A stretch of DNA of 64,000 bases from Ligula intestinalis (taxonomy: Eukaryota; Platyhelminthes; Cestoda; Diphyllobothriidea; Diphyllobothriidae): contig JAYGXS010000007.1 of assembly GCA_036362985.1 (NCBI GenBank), forward strand, positions 17,543,599 through 17,607,598. Reading direction: 5' to 3'. Each line of letters begins with the position of its first letter. Positions within the stretch are counted from its first letter, which is position 1. A model generated the notes under the pieces. It saw nothing but the letters and a program-made list of their open reading frames with translations. It made no database searches and was not told where the DNA came from. The translations under genes and the position numbers were made by a program. Below, piece after piece: positions 20,057 through 32,000 of the stretch.

Positions 20057-23000
20057 GTAAACTCTATTGACTCTACTTATGTTTTTAGGGTTGCTGTGGT
20101 TAATCATGCAGTTCCATGGAATAGTGTTCACACCTTTCGGTGCAGCATAAGAACTGATCCTGTGACAAATATCCTGGAGAACTGCAAAGTAAAATTCTCA
20201 GTGCGAATGGTTGGTCCCAAAAACCTTGCTTTAACAAAGCATTTTTTCAATAAATGCTCTAGTTCTTATTGAAGCCATAAAGTTTAATCTAGTTCCTTAA
20301 TTTAATGCTCTGATTGCAAAATTCGACGCACAAACTTAGACACTTTGCGCCTAACAATGCATCAGTTTACGTCAAAGGCTTCGCTAGAGAAGCCTGCAGT
20401 TTATCGATTTTTATTTGCCGGGATTGTCTTCCCTCCACATAACTGTCTCACGGATAGAATAAAAGAAGGTAAGGCGAGTCGTACGCGGCCCATACCTGGG
20501 CTAACGAACTCTGGGAACCATTTGAGATTGTGAGCGATGCTGTGGCTGTTTAGTCGGAATCATCTAGACTACATAGCGCATTGATGGGTGAACTGTTAAG
20601 AGGTGCATCCGCCAAGGAACGCTAGGTTTTGGCTGCTGATGGGCACAGTGTGCATAGATTTTGTTATCTGGGTAAATGTATTAAATGATCCGGCAAATCC
20701 ATTGAATCCGTTGTTGACAAATTTATATGACAGGTGAATACTGCATATTAGATTCAGTTTCATCAAACAAAAAATTTGTAGAACTGGTAGGAATAGTAAC
20801 TGAAGTAGAGATTACTAACAGAAAACACGAAATATTCTTTATCATTCGTCAGTGATAAATAACCTCTCATACTTTGTTTCATCGGTCGACCTTTATTTTA
20901 TAAAGTCTCATAAACTTCGCGGTTTACTGTGTAGTCAATTTTTGACGTTTCTCGGACCTATATGGCTCTGTTTATTTTAATGTCCAACTACCTTGAAATT
21001 ATCTGTTTTATTGCCAACTAAGCTTCTGTAAGCCAGCCCGTTTATCTTCGTTATAATTAAACTGTTATTTAGCGGGCCTATAAGTCTTCACCAAACAACC
21101 CGCAACATTTTGTTTCTGAGTTTTTGCATAAATATTCAGTTAAACCTCAAGTAAGCGCTCTCTGTCCCTCTACGTCCAGGAGGCAAAAGGCGGGAAGTCA
21201 TTTCACAAAATCGGCTATGTCACGGTTAACCTTTCCTGCTTCGCTGCTAGTGGAAATGTTCGCTGTCGTCGCCGTTATATCCTCGAGGGCTACGAGGAGA
21301 AGCGAAAACGCCAAGATAATTCCCTTCTCATGGTCTCCTTCACGTGCAGACAGGTTTTTGGAAATACTTGTTTTCGTGTGTAAGTAATATAAATTACTGC
21401 AGTTCTTTCAATTCGATTTTGATTGTAACCATTTTGAAATTTTTCCAGTTTGGAAACGCTTCATAGTTATTAACTTTTATTCATTTTGCCCCTTCATATC
21501 TCTACTGCTATTATCAATATATCTTACAAATCGAGTAAAATTTTCCTTATTAGTAGCACGAAATGTTTTCATTTTGCCGATTTTCGCGCCACTTTCACTG
21601 TCTAGGTCTACAATGGGGCTAGGTTCTACCAATAGCGTTTATTGGCAACCCCATATCTATTGCTGGCGTCATAAGTGGTTGCCCTTCAAGCGATGTCCTC
21701 TTGAATTCGTCAGCACATGCCTGCGATATCGACGTCGGCGAGTGAGGAGGGCACAAATGGGAGGTTTTGTTTCCAACATCAAAGTCTTTTCTGAAAGCGC
21801 TATCAGTGCTTCAAGGCACCGAATATAATCGGTATAAAATACTTTTTATAGCAGCCTCATTTACCGGTACGTTGTTCTGCTGACCGATCACAAGCAGAGG
21901 CGGACAGAAGCCGCCTGCACCTAGTTGATCTTGTTAGGAGGGATCCAACGGCTAGCATGGAAGTAATAAGTGGCCGCATCCACAATAGACTATCGACCGG
22001 CCTATGCGCGAGCTAACGCATCATGCTAGAAAATCAATCAGTAATTCAGGATTCAAACTACAATCACTCACTGAGCTAGAGCCAATGGGACCGGCTTTTA
22101 TTTCAGAAGAGAATTTAATTGGCTCAAGGGACATCGGTTACTCGCGTTTGTTTCCCTAAATTTGTTGTATCTCTAATACTCAAAGACTTTCGCTTTCTGC
22201 ACACTTCCTCTCATGTTCTCTCTTTGAGGGCTCACATGAGGCGTAGTTAGATGGTAAATACTTTGTCCTGGGCGTCCGTTACAACTATTTGGCAAGGTGA
22301 TATCTCGGCCTGGGCCTCCGTTACAACAGATCTCATAGTCAACTTTATTTTCACCTCGTTTGCTTAGTAGAAACGTCAATCCAGAGTAGCAGACGATATC
22401 CACGAATTCAGGAGTTAGTCACTAGGGGACGCATGTATCCGACTATGTGGCCTGAGGCGATAACTTTCTTTGTGCAGAACCCTTTTTAAACCAACCTCGA
22501 ATGCCTTTCCGCCTGTCTGGGAGGCAGCATTTCTCATGCATACGGAGGAGTTCATCAACAAAAACTGGACATAAGCGTTGTCCTCATCCCTAATGCACGG
22601 GTCACAAGCGGCTGTTATACTACAGTGGTATGCCAACAGTGACTGAAAATACTACTGTCTGACGAAGTGAATGGTCTTACTGAGAGCATAGTACTCTGGT
22701 CGAATGGGATACCAAATAAATCACTGCCGTCGACATCCACATGGACTTACCTTCCCGTCGGTCAAAGTAAGCTATGATCTATCTTTGTAGTTTTAGTCGC
22801 ATGCTATCATGAAGCGCTGTTTTTTCAGAGAGCTGGAGTTATATTTAGAGGTCGAATCCTTAGAACGGACGAACATGGGCTACTAGTGATAGTATCCGAC
22901 GAAGTGAAAGGGAAAGCTCAGTACGCCACCGCCTCGATGAAGAATCGCGCGGATGCATTTTCTCCCCGTTTCCTATTAAGAACGGAACATTTTTGGGACA

Positions 23001-26000
23001 GAAACTGCGAATACTACTGCAGCAACGTAAGGGAGGCTGCTTCTAAAATATTTCTTTTATAGGTGTTGTTTAGTTGGTAGCCCATGTTGGATCAGGGGTT
23101 CCCGCCGGAGTCCAAACTGGGTGCAGTTGGGAGACGGAAAAAAGCCGCGACCTCGGCCGGCTTGAGCCAAAGGTCCTCGGGGGTGAGTTGGGTGCATGGC
23201 CGGGAACTGCAGGCGAAGAGATGACGGCAGTCATGCGGCGAGAATCCGCTGTTGGGACAGCAGTTGGGTATAGACGGGTCCAGCCGGTGTTGGTACTGGC
23301 GAAATAGCAGACAGTAGCCACTGCGAAGCTGCGCCAGGGTACAAAGAGTCACCCGTGGGAGATGACGTTCCGAGGTAGCAATCGGAGGTGGATAGCCACC
23401 CAGGAGGACCGGGGAATGGTAGCTGGATATTGCATCCACAACTGCTCTCTGGCGAAGGCACTGGTAGCCTATCCTGATGGTGGAGCCAGCAACGGGTAGA
23501 TCTGAGCGAGACAAGGCGACAGCTGCCTTGTGGAGACCTCGGATAGGCGTCCGAACGTTACGGCTAGGCTCGGGAGCGTTGCAGCGTGGTTCGGATGACC
23601 AGGTTGTAAAAAGGTGCACCAGAACTGCTGGCCGCGGAGTTTTTTGTGTGCGACGACCGGCACGACAGAAGCCTCCGCATGAAGGTGATCGATGGGCGAC
23701 ATTTTATAGCAGCCTGTGATCGTGCGGAGGGCACCATTCTGTGCTGACTGAAGGCGGCGGAGGCTGGAGGAGCTGATTGTGGGAGACCAGACTTGTGCCG
23801 CAAAGGTTAGATGCGGCTTGGCCATTGCATTGAATGTGGTCGTCAGCAACTCTTTCGCGCAGCCCCAGGAAGTGCCCGCGAGAGCCTTGAGGACCTTGGT
23901 GCACCGGCTCACTTTGCTTGCAACCTCCCTCGCATGGTCCGCGAACGTGAAGAGCGGATCTAAACGAACGCCGAGGAGCTTGGGCTTTCGGACCAGCGGT
24001 AAAGCCTCACTGTTGACGATGATACCTGGGTGGCGATTGAACTCCTTCGGATCCAGTGTGAAAACAGTGACGGACGACTTAGCAGCCGAGATCGACATCC
24101 CACGCTGAGTGACGTAGTCCACGATGGTAGGCATGAATTCCGAGAGGACCTGTGCAGCCTGATCAATGTTATGGTGCTGGCAGAAGAAGGTGACATCATC
24201 CGCGTATGATACCATTTTGGCGGGTGCCGGAGGGAGTCGGAGTTCCCTCATGTAAATGTTGAACATCGTCGGGCTGAGCACAGAGCCTTGAGGAACACTG
24301 CAGGTCTGCTTACGGGGCTTGGAGACAGTGCCGCGGAAAAGGACCTGATCGTGGCGGCCACGGACCAGGCCAGTCGGGACGTTCAGGGAGACCAAGTCCT
24401 GCAGGAGCTGATCGTGGCAGACGCAGTCAAAGGCTCGCGACAGGTCAATTAAGACGGCCACGGTCCGCGAAGCGGGCTTATGTTGCTTGAAGCCCTCGAG
24501 GATGGCGTCACTGAGCTCGAAAAGAGCAGTTGTTGTGCCACGACCCGACCTGAAGCAATTTTGGTGGTTGGACAGATCCGCTACAGACGTCAGAATTGGA
24601 AGGAGAAGTCAGTCAGTATATTTAGAGTAAATGACCGAAACCCTTAAAAACTCCATTGAAATGGTACAGGACTGCAAAAGTTTTTGTGAAATATGCAAAA
24701 ATGGTTACAGATCGCTTTTGTTTTGCAAAAGTGCACAGAAATAATTTGGAAAAAAGAATTTTTGAAGAGGCGAGGCGTTTGCGGAATGGCAGCGCACAAA
24801 TGTTCACTGAATATCCAGTCTCTGTGATCTTCTAGTGTAAATAAATACGCTCAAAAATTTTCGCCAGTGGACTGAGGAGGGCGATTGGGCGATAAGACGT
24901 CGCTTGATAGGGGTCCTTGCCAGCTTTGACCAGAGGAATGATGGTGGACTGGCGCCAGCAATCGGTGATGATTGAACTGGCCAGCGAAAGACTGAAAATG
25001 GCTGCCAGGTAGGCAGCCACCTTGGGGCCGATATTGCGCAAATGGATTGGAGCCAGGCCATCCGGTCCTAAGGCTTTCGAGACTTTCGTTTTCCTGACGG
25101 TGGTAAGGATAGCATCGGCCGAGAAGGAAATGTCCTCAGGCGGGGCCTTGTGGAGGGGACTTTGTGGGACTGGGGGCCGAGCGAGGTGAGAACAGCTTGT
25201 TCATCTTCGCGGCGATCGTACCGTTGTTGGAAATGAACTTTCCGTCCCCGACGCTAATATACTGCTTGGCTGTGTCAGCCCGGGGCTTGGTCAAATTGCG
25301 TAGAAGTTTCCAGGTGGCAGCTGCGTTGCTGCGGAAATTACAATCTGCAACTTTTTTACGCCAGCGTTCTCGTTTGTCGTCAGTGACGGTCTTGGTTATC
25401 AAGCCGTTGAGTTCGCTAACAAGCGGGTCAGTTGCGTCTCGCGCTCGGATCTCGTCTCGCTCTCGTTCCAGTCGGGATGCTTCGCTTGGGTAGTTTGGGT
25501 GGAGTATGGGGATGTGACCGTTCGGTATATGGTGGCCTGCTGCTGCCAAAAGCAGGTGGCGAACGGCCCGCTCCGCCGTGTGGACACAGGTGGGGGCGGT
25601 AGTTGATCGGTTCCGGCTTCACATTCGGTGGTGAACGCTGACCAGTCAGCTATCTTGAATTTGATAAAATGCCTGTTTGGAGCCTTGATACAGTCGGCAG
25701 AGGTGGCCAATTTGAGCACTATAGGGAGGTGATTGCTCCCTAGGCTGATTTCCGTGCTCCAGGTCGTGCAGGCAACCAGACTGAGACTGGCAAGGGAGAC
25801 GTCGGGAGAGCTGGGGGCACCGTTTGGTGGGAGCCGCGTTGGGCTGTCCTCGTTGAGGACTGCGAAGGGAGCTTGCTCTAGTTCATCCGCCAGGACTTCT
25901 CCCCGGGAATCGGCCGCCAATTTGGAGCACCACAGGTCGTGGTGGGCGTTGAGGTCACCTAGTACCAAACTGTCACCAGAAGGGTAAGTAGAGAGCGATA

Positions 26001-29000
26001 GAGGCGGTGAAACCTGGAGGACAACTGGACGTTGGAGGGATGTACACGTTCATGACTGTTAGCGGCACCGGGCCAATGTTAAGGGAAATCGCCAGTACTT
26101 CCGTGGGATCGGCACCAAGCAGGGGTAGCTGGTGATGGGCAATGAATTTGTCCACCAGGAAGGCCAAGCCTCCACCTTTGTTGCGACCGCGGTCGCGACA
26201 GACGATCGTGTAATTGGCACAAGACGGGACCTTAGTGGAGTTAGACCTGTTTTTTCTCTTGGATAGCCGCCACAGCTATGCTGTGCGAACGCATGAAGGC
26301 CAGGAGCTGGTCAAGCTTGGTAAGTAGGCCGTTGGCGTTGAACTGGAGGATCTTTAGACCAGGCGGTGAGGCAAGGTCGGAGGCCAGCGGCTTTGGGTTC
26401 AGGACCGGGCGGGCTGGAGGTGTGGAGACCGGTGGGGGCACGGGACAGCTGGGACACGCGAAGGCGGGCGGCCAATCGGCAGCTTTGGCGAGGCCACTGC
26501 AGCGGAGACGGCACCAACCATTGCAGGAGCCGCACCGTACAGACCAGTCGCGTTGGCCCAGGCGGACTCGGCTGAACGAACAGTACCAGAGAGGTCCAGG
26601 GTTGACCTCAATACCGGCGGCAAGGAGAAGGAGTCGGAGCAGCGTGGCCGGGAGGGGCTGCTCCGTCATCAAAAACACGGGTTGGGCTGTGGGGGGGGGA
26701 GTTGATCCAACGTAGGGAGACGAATGTAGGAGACCTTGGCCGCCGGGGGGGGGGGAACGCGGTTCGAAGACGCGTCTATTGTGGTTCGCCTTTTAAAGCA
26801 GTCTACATGGCCGGCGGGTTGGGGTAACAGCAGCATCGATATAAACTATGGACAACGCTTCTATTTCAGAATGTGGGTCACTAGATCGGGTAAACCGGCC
26901 CACACTTGTAGATTTCCGTCGGAAATAGTCCTCATCGAGTGTTTTTTTTTCGGTGCCGCTGTCGACTTACGGGTTTCCTCGGCTGCTGTCGCAGTCATTT
27001 TCGGACCCTACGGAAGCTTATATGGTGAAGAATACCGAGTTCAGAACTTGGACAAGTGGTTTATTTCTTCGTACGTAAACATCGTCACCTTATCTCGGTT
27101 GTCATTCTACCGCCCCGTGGCATCCACCCGAAGGACCCCCTACCGAACTGCAGCTCTCATTGTTCACAGCTTACACTAGGGTAATTGCGTTTTCTCGGTT
27201 ATTTTATCGAAGTTTCGCGCTGCCATCCAATAGGCTCTGGAAAACCCCGAGCTTCTGACCGTGCACTCGTGGTTAACCATCTGCTATTGTCACCCGATAG
27301 CCTTTTTCATTTCAGTCCTATTTTTCCTCTGTTGCGGCTGTACTCAGCAACATTTATAGAAGCTATAAATTCCTACTTCCATTTCGTTTGATTCGCTTTC
27401 GTCTTAAGTAGTCGATGCCTATACTGTGCGCCATTTGTGTGGTTGTGGCACTTCAACTGAAAACCATTGTTTGTTTAACCGCATAATGAACTTTGATCTG
27501 TACAATATACACAGATAGTTACGTTGTCCACGCGTTTCCGTCTGAGTGCCTCTTGCATGAACAGGGCCTTTCCTAGTCTAGCTGATTTAGTTACCCGAGT
27601 CCCGTTAGCACTTGCTTAGTTATTTATCTTGTAGCGCGTGAAGATGACGTGACCAAAGACGGATTAAGCGGACATTTTCAAAAAAAGTGTACAAAAGCAC
27701 AAAACTAACGCAGGTTCGATGTTGTCGCCAGAAATCGTTCTTTAGTGTTATCCATATTTTAGGGCGGTGGTCCTTTACGCATATAATTGCGGTTGTCTAT
27801 TTGGTAAGTTATTTCTCAGAAAAATATAGGTTAACTTGGAATGCAAGAAAGAAGGGAATAATCCGCCTGGGCTCAATCCCCAAAGAATAGTTGGAGACTA
27901 TAGTGTCCATTTCTGGCTTACTAGCCGTCATTAGCAAGCCATACCCAACCTTAGGTGTTGCGACACCCGAGGCTCGAACCCGCGGCCATTTTGGCTCAGA
28001 GTCCAACTTCCTAACCCTTGTGCCACGGGTTCGTTGCTTTGCTGGATTTCGATCGGAAATATACACAATAATAGATAGGCACACACGAAAGCAACGAGTC
28101 CGTGGCACATTTTTTTAGAGCGTTAGACTTCTAACTAACAAGGAAAATGGCAGAGACGAAGCAGAAGAAGAGGGGGCGAGCTGGTAGACAAAATTGTTTC
28201 TGTACGAACGTTTCGGAACCCTCCCTGCTCTCATCACAATGTTGTAGTTGTTTCCTCTGGCAGTCTTGGGTTGGTCAGCAATGCCGCCTGTGTCGTATTA
28301 AAGGCGTGCTGGACGCACGAACGTCGACCTGCCCTTTCTTTGCTGACTACATTTGAACTCCCGGTGGTTGGCCGCTGGCGGGCTTGCGCTACCTTTGCCC
28401 CCCTTTGGGATTGGCGTAGTTGTAGGCAGGTCAATGTGCCTGTTGGCTCCCCCTACGCCAAATGGCGGACGGATTCGTCGTTGCTGTTTCCTTGAGCTGT
28501 TCTCCACTTCGCGGGTGCATAGATGAAACCGCCACTCATATTTTCTGTGAGTGCCGGCTCTCGGTTTTGCGTGCTCCTTTGCCCTAGTGGCCATGTCCGA
28601 ATTGATCCGAATCTTGTACGAAGCGCCTGGTAGGCAGGGTTTAAGTCCTTAGTTCGGTTGAGTGTGCCAGTTGAGGGCCAACATTCAAGTACTTCTCTGC
28701 CTATCTTTTCATGGGGTTTGCCTATCGCCATCGCCTTCTAAAATGCGAAATCGTGGTTCAGTTGTTGTATGTGATCATAGCCCGAAGGTAGCTTGTCCTA
28801 ACGGTTGGTCGGAAGTTAGTGTTCGTGCAGTCTCGTACCCAGGTGTTTGCCTGTTTCTCCAGCATACCTAGCATCAACGTTTTGGCATGGTATGCTGTAG
28901 ACCTTTGCTGATTGTTCGGTTACTGACGCGGGTCTTTGGGTTTCGTGATTTGTTGTCGGATTGTGTATTCTGGTTTATGAGCCATACCAATCCCAAAAGG

Positions 29001-32000
29001 TTTTAGGATTCGTGCCGTTGTCCGTGAAACGTTTTTCACGTACGGTTTTCAGGAGTTTAGGCATATTCATGTCCTACCTTAAATTCTACTGTTCGTATTT
29101 AAGTGCCTCGGCCTTGACTCACTCAGCAGTTCTTCTATTTGATCATTCGTAAATTGTACCTGTTAAGCCTATTTGGATTTAACCATCCAGCTAATGTGCG
29201 TGTTCGCTCAAACAAGTAGGCTTGGACCTTCATATTGGGCGCAATATAATCATTCAAACGGTAACAGTTGTTGCAGGTGCACCTCTGTTTCTTGCTTTTA
29301 TGACCTTTATTTTCTGTCATCCTCGCACATGCTTCCCCTCCTTTCCCGCAAAAATGTAGTGCCTAAAAACCAGGTCCAGACTAGGTTGATAAGTTCACAC
29401 CATCGCCAGCCCACATAGGCAGGTCATTCGTTCCCATCTGAATTTAGAAGTCTTACCGCTGTCAAATGTAGATGTAAGAGGTTTTTGCTACATTTCACAC
29501 ATTTAAAATGACTCATTGGTAGTTTTTGTAATTACTTCCAAAAATGTGTAATTATTTTCTAAAATGCGAGTTAATGGTTAAATCTGAAGTGTAGTGAATT
29601 ATTAACCGTTGTCCCCATGTCCCAAATAGAAAGTTTTGCAACGGCAATGATTTTGGTGAAAGATCTTCTTTCACTTATCCATAAACTTGCTATCTAAAGA
29701 GCTCTTACTTAGAAAGCCATACTTATTTAGGCCTCACTCAGTCTACATTTTCTCAGAATAATACTATCGAAACTTATGTCTTCCTTGTAATTTTGGATGA
29801 CTGGCACGCGCGCTCAAATATATCCACGCGTCTTGCTAAGGCGATTGTTCTCGTTTTTTAAAAAGTTGTATTGGGGTGTTACCGAACTACAAAATAAGTA
29901 GGTTTTTGAAGGTGTTTTCAGAGCACATACATATCGAGGCCAGATTTCCTACATAATAATCAGAAAAGGCGGCCTTAACGTCCGTCTATTTGGTACCTTG
30001 AGTGGATTCTGCGATTTCAATGTCATCCGTTACTAAGATATCTTGTTTACTGCAGCGCTGATAACGAAAAACTTCCTGTATTTTATTAGCTGCCATGATT
30101 GAATCAATTTTGTCTCAAAACGTACTCCCAAATTTCTGTACTACTCTGCAAACCCATAATTCTTAAAAGATCTCTTCGTTCTTTGCATCTAATACTTGTG
30201 ACGATTTAAGCAGCTTCAGTTTTGACTGCGTAGGCCATTACTGTTCATGGGTATTCGCAATGATGCAGTGCAAGCGCGGCTCCCGTACCCATAAGTTAGA
30301 ATTGAACGCCCATACCCCCCAATAGGAGGATTTGGGAGGGTATGTAGACCAGCAAGCAACGGCCCAAGCCGATCAACTTACACTTTTTTGCTTAAAATTG
30401 GGCTTATTACAACGCAAAAGAAGTTAGTTAAAAAGAGGAGGGAGGCTTAAAAAGCTAAGCAGTGGAAATACCGGCTGTTCAGCGACCGTCAATAACAGAA
30501 ATTCTAGGAGTAATCAGTTCGCATTTTTATCTCGCACAGCTCAATGGCAGGTATGGATTCAAGTATAGACGGATTCTGAGAAGGACTTAGTAATCCCATC
30601 AATTTCACTAACCACCACCAACACCACGACCAGCACCACGACCACGACCACGACCACCACCACGACCACCACCACCACCACGACCACCATCACCACCACC
30701 ACCACCACCACGACCACCACCACCGTCACCACCACACCGTGGGTCACATGCACTACGTATTGTCGAGCAACGAAAGTTAAGACGAGTTTTGATTTCGACC
30801 CCTTCTAGGCCCCCAGAAGACATGAGCAATTGCGTGTCGAACCCACAGGCCACAGTACCCCCCTTGCCAACCATGACAGAGGACGGTGTCACCATCTTCC
30901 ACCTGCCCTCCACCTCACCCTCCTCCTTTCTTACTGACCTGAGCCGTTTTTCGGACAACGCCACTCGGAGCATCGCGCCGACGATGACCCTGACTGCTGC
31001 TATAACGCCAGATGCTGCGGCCAGTCCGCCCTATCTGCCGCTACCCTCTTACGTGGCGGACAGCAGTCTGTCTAGACATCCGCGTCTGCGCGGAGACCAG
31101 GTGGACGAGACCGGGGCAGACACGGCGGATGGCCACGAACGGTTGTCAGCGGAGAAGGGCAGCGCGGAGGCGGCTGATGAGAGGTCTAAGTTCTGCCCTA
31201 GCTCACCCTCATCCCCGACCCTGTCTCTGTCGCAGCAGCAGTATGGCAACACTTCGAATAGCAACATCGGCGGCGCCACTGATTGGTCACTTCCCTCTGC
31301 CTTCCGTGGCCAGAAAAAGACCTGCAATCTGACGGACGCTGCCAATCCTGCCGGAAACGCTAGCTACACGAATTTGACCGTCCCATTCTCTCCGGGTAAG
31401 CTGTAGTTCTCTATCAGTGGATTCTTTTGCTTCCTTGTTGTCACTTTAATGTTGTTGTCTAATCAGGAAAATTAGGACATTTAGGGGGTAACTTCTCGGT
31501 TTCTACTTTAGAGAAAAGCTAATTTCGTAGGGAGGGTTTTGACAGCTTTGAAGAATTCATTTGACCGATTTGTGTAAAAATCGGCAGCCTCGGTAAAATT
31601 CGAACCCACGCAAGCAAGAGGGAGGCTTGTGTACAACCAACGCTCTAGCCAACTGAGCTACGATGCCCCCACCGCGAGCTGTGAGTCTAATCCAACTTAG
31701 GTCATCCAGTTTACTGCAAGGGATAGAATCCATAAATTCCGATTACGCAAGCTAACTGCCCAAGCAGGATTCCCTTAGCAACCAATTGAGAATCCACCAG
31801 ATGAGCACCAGACACACCTAATTATCAGGAAGGGTTTGGCAGATTTGAATAATTCATTTGACCCACTTCTGGTGAACTAGTTTGTAAAACTGAACACGCT
31901 AAACTACTTAGGAGCCTACCTGTAATGATTTCGAAGAATATCGCTGGAAAAATCATTTTATGGGCCTGACCTTTCGGATCCTCGTTCGAACCCATCGCCA

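Larger units (their letters stand above)
23070..26792 (-). mobile_element. Jockey/I-like non-LTR retrotransposon, copy A (family with 2A-like N-terminus)
   Basis: A near full-length minus-strand copy inside intron 3, antisense to the host gene. In order: 5' leader with C-tract, N-terminal 2A-like and PHD-like part (26669-26241), endonuclease (26167-25399 in pieces: VLGDLNAHHDLW), linker, RT (25061-24804 and 24461-23469) and a Cys/His C-terminus (23619-23092). It is highly similar to copy B at 59.4 kb; a 109-residue antisense frame within the RT is identical between them. Lesions: a 238-bp insertion at 24611-24848, several frame breaks, and a shared frameshift after the N-terminal part. Confidence 0.82.

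Noticed and set aside
26240..26260. Programmed -1 frameshift at AAAAAAC in the 2A-type family
   Set aside because: The heptamer is in the wrong phase relative to the reading frame, and the needed shift is +1 (or -2), not -1.
30559..30973. Gly/Val-rich minus-strand frames
   Set aside because: They are antisense readings of the CAC/CGA repeat and of exon 4.
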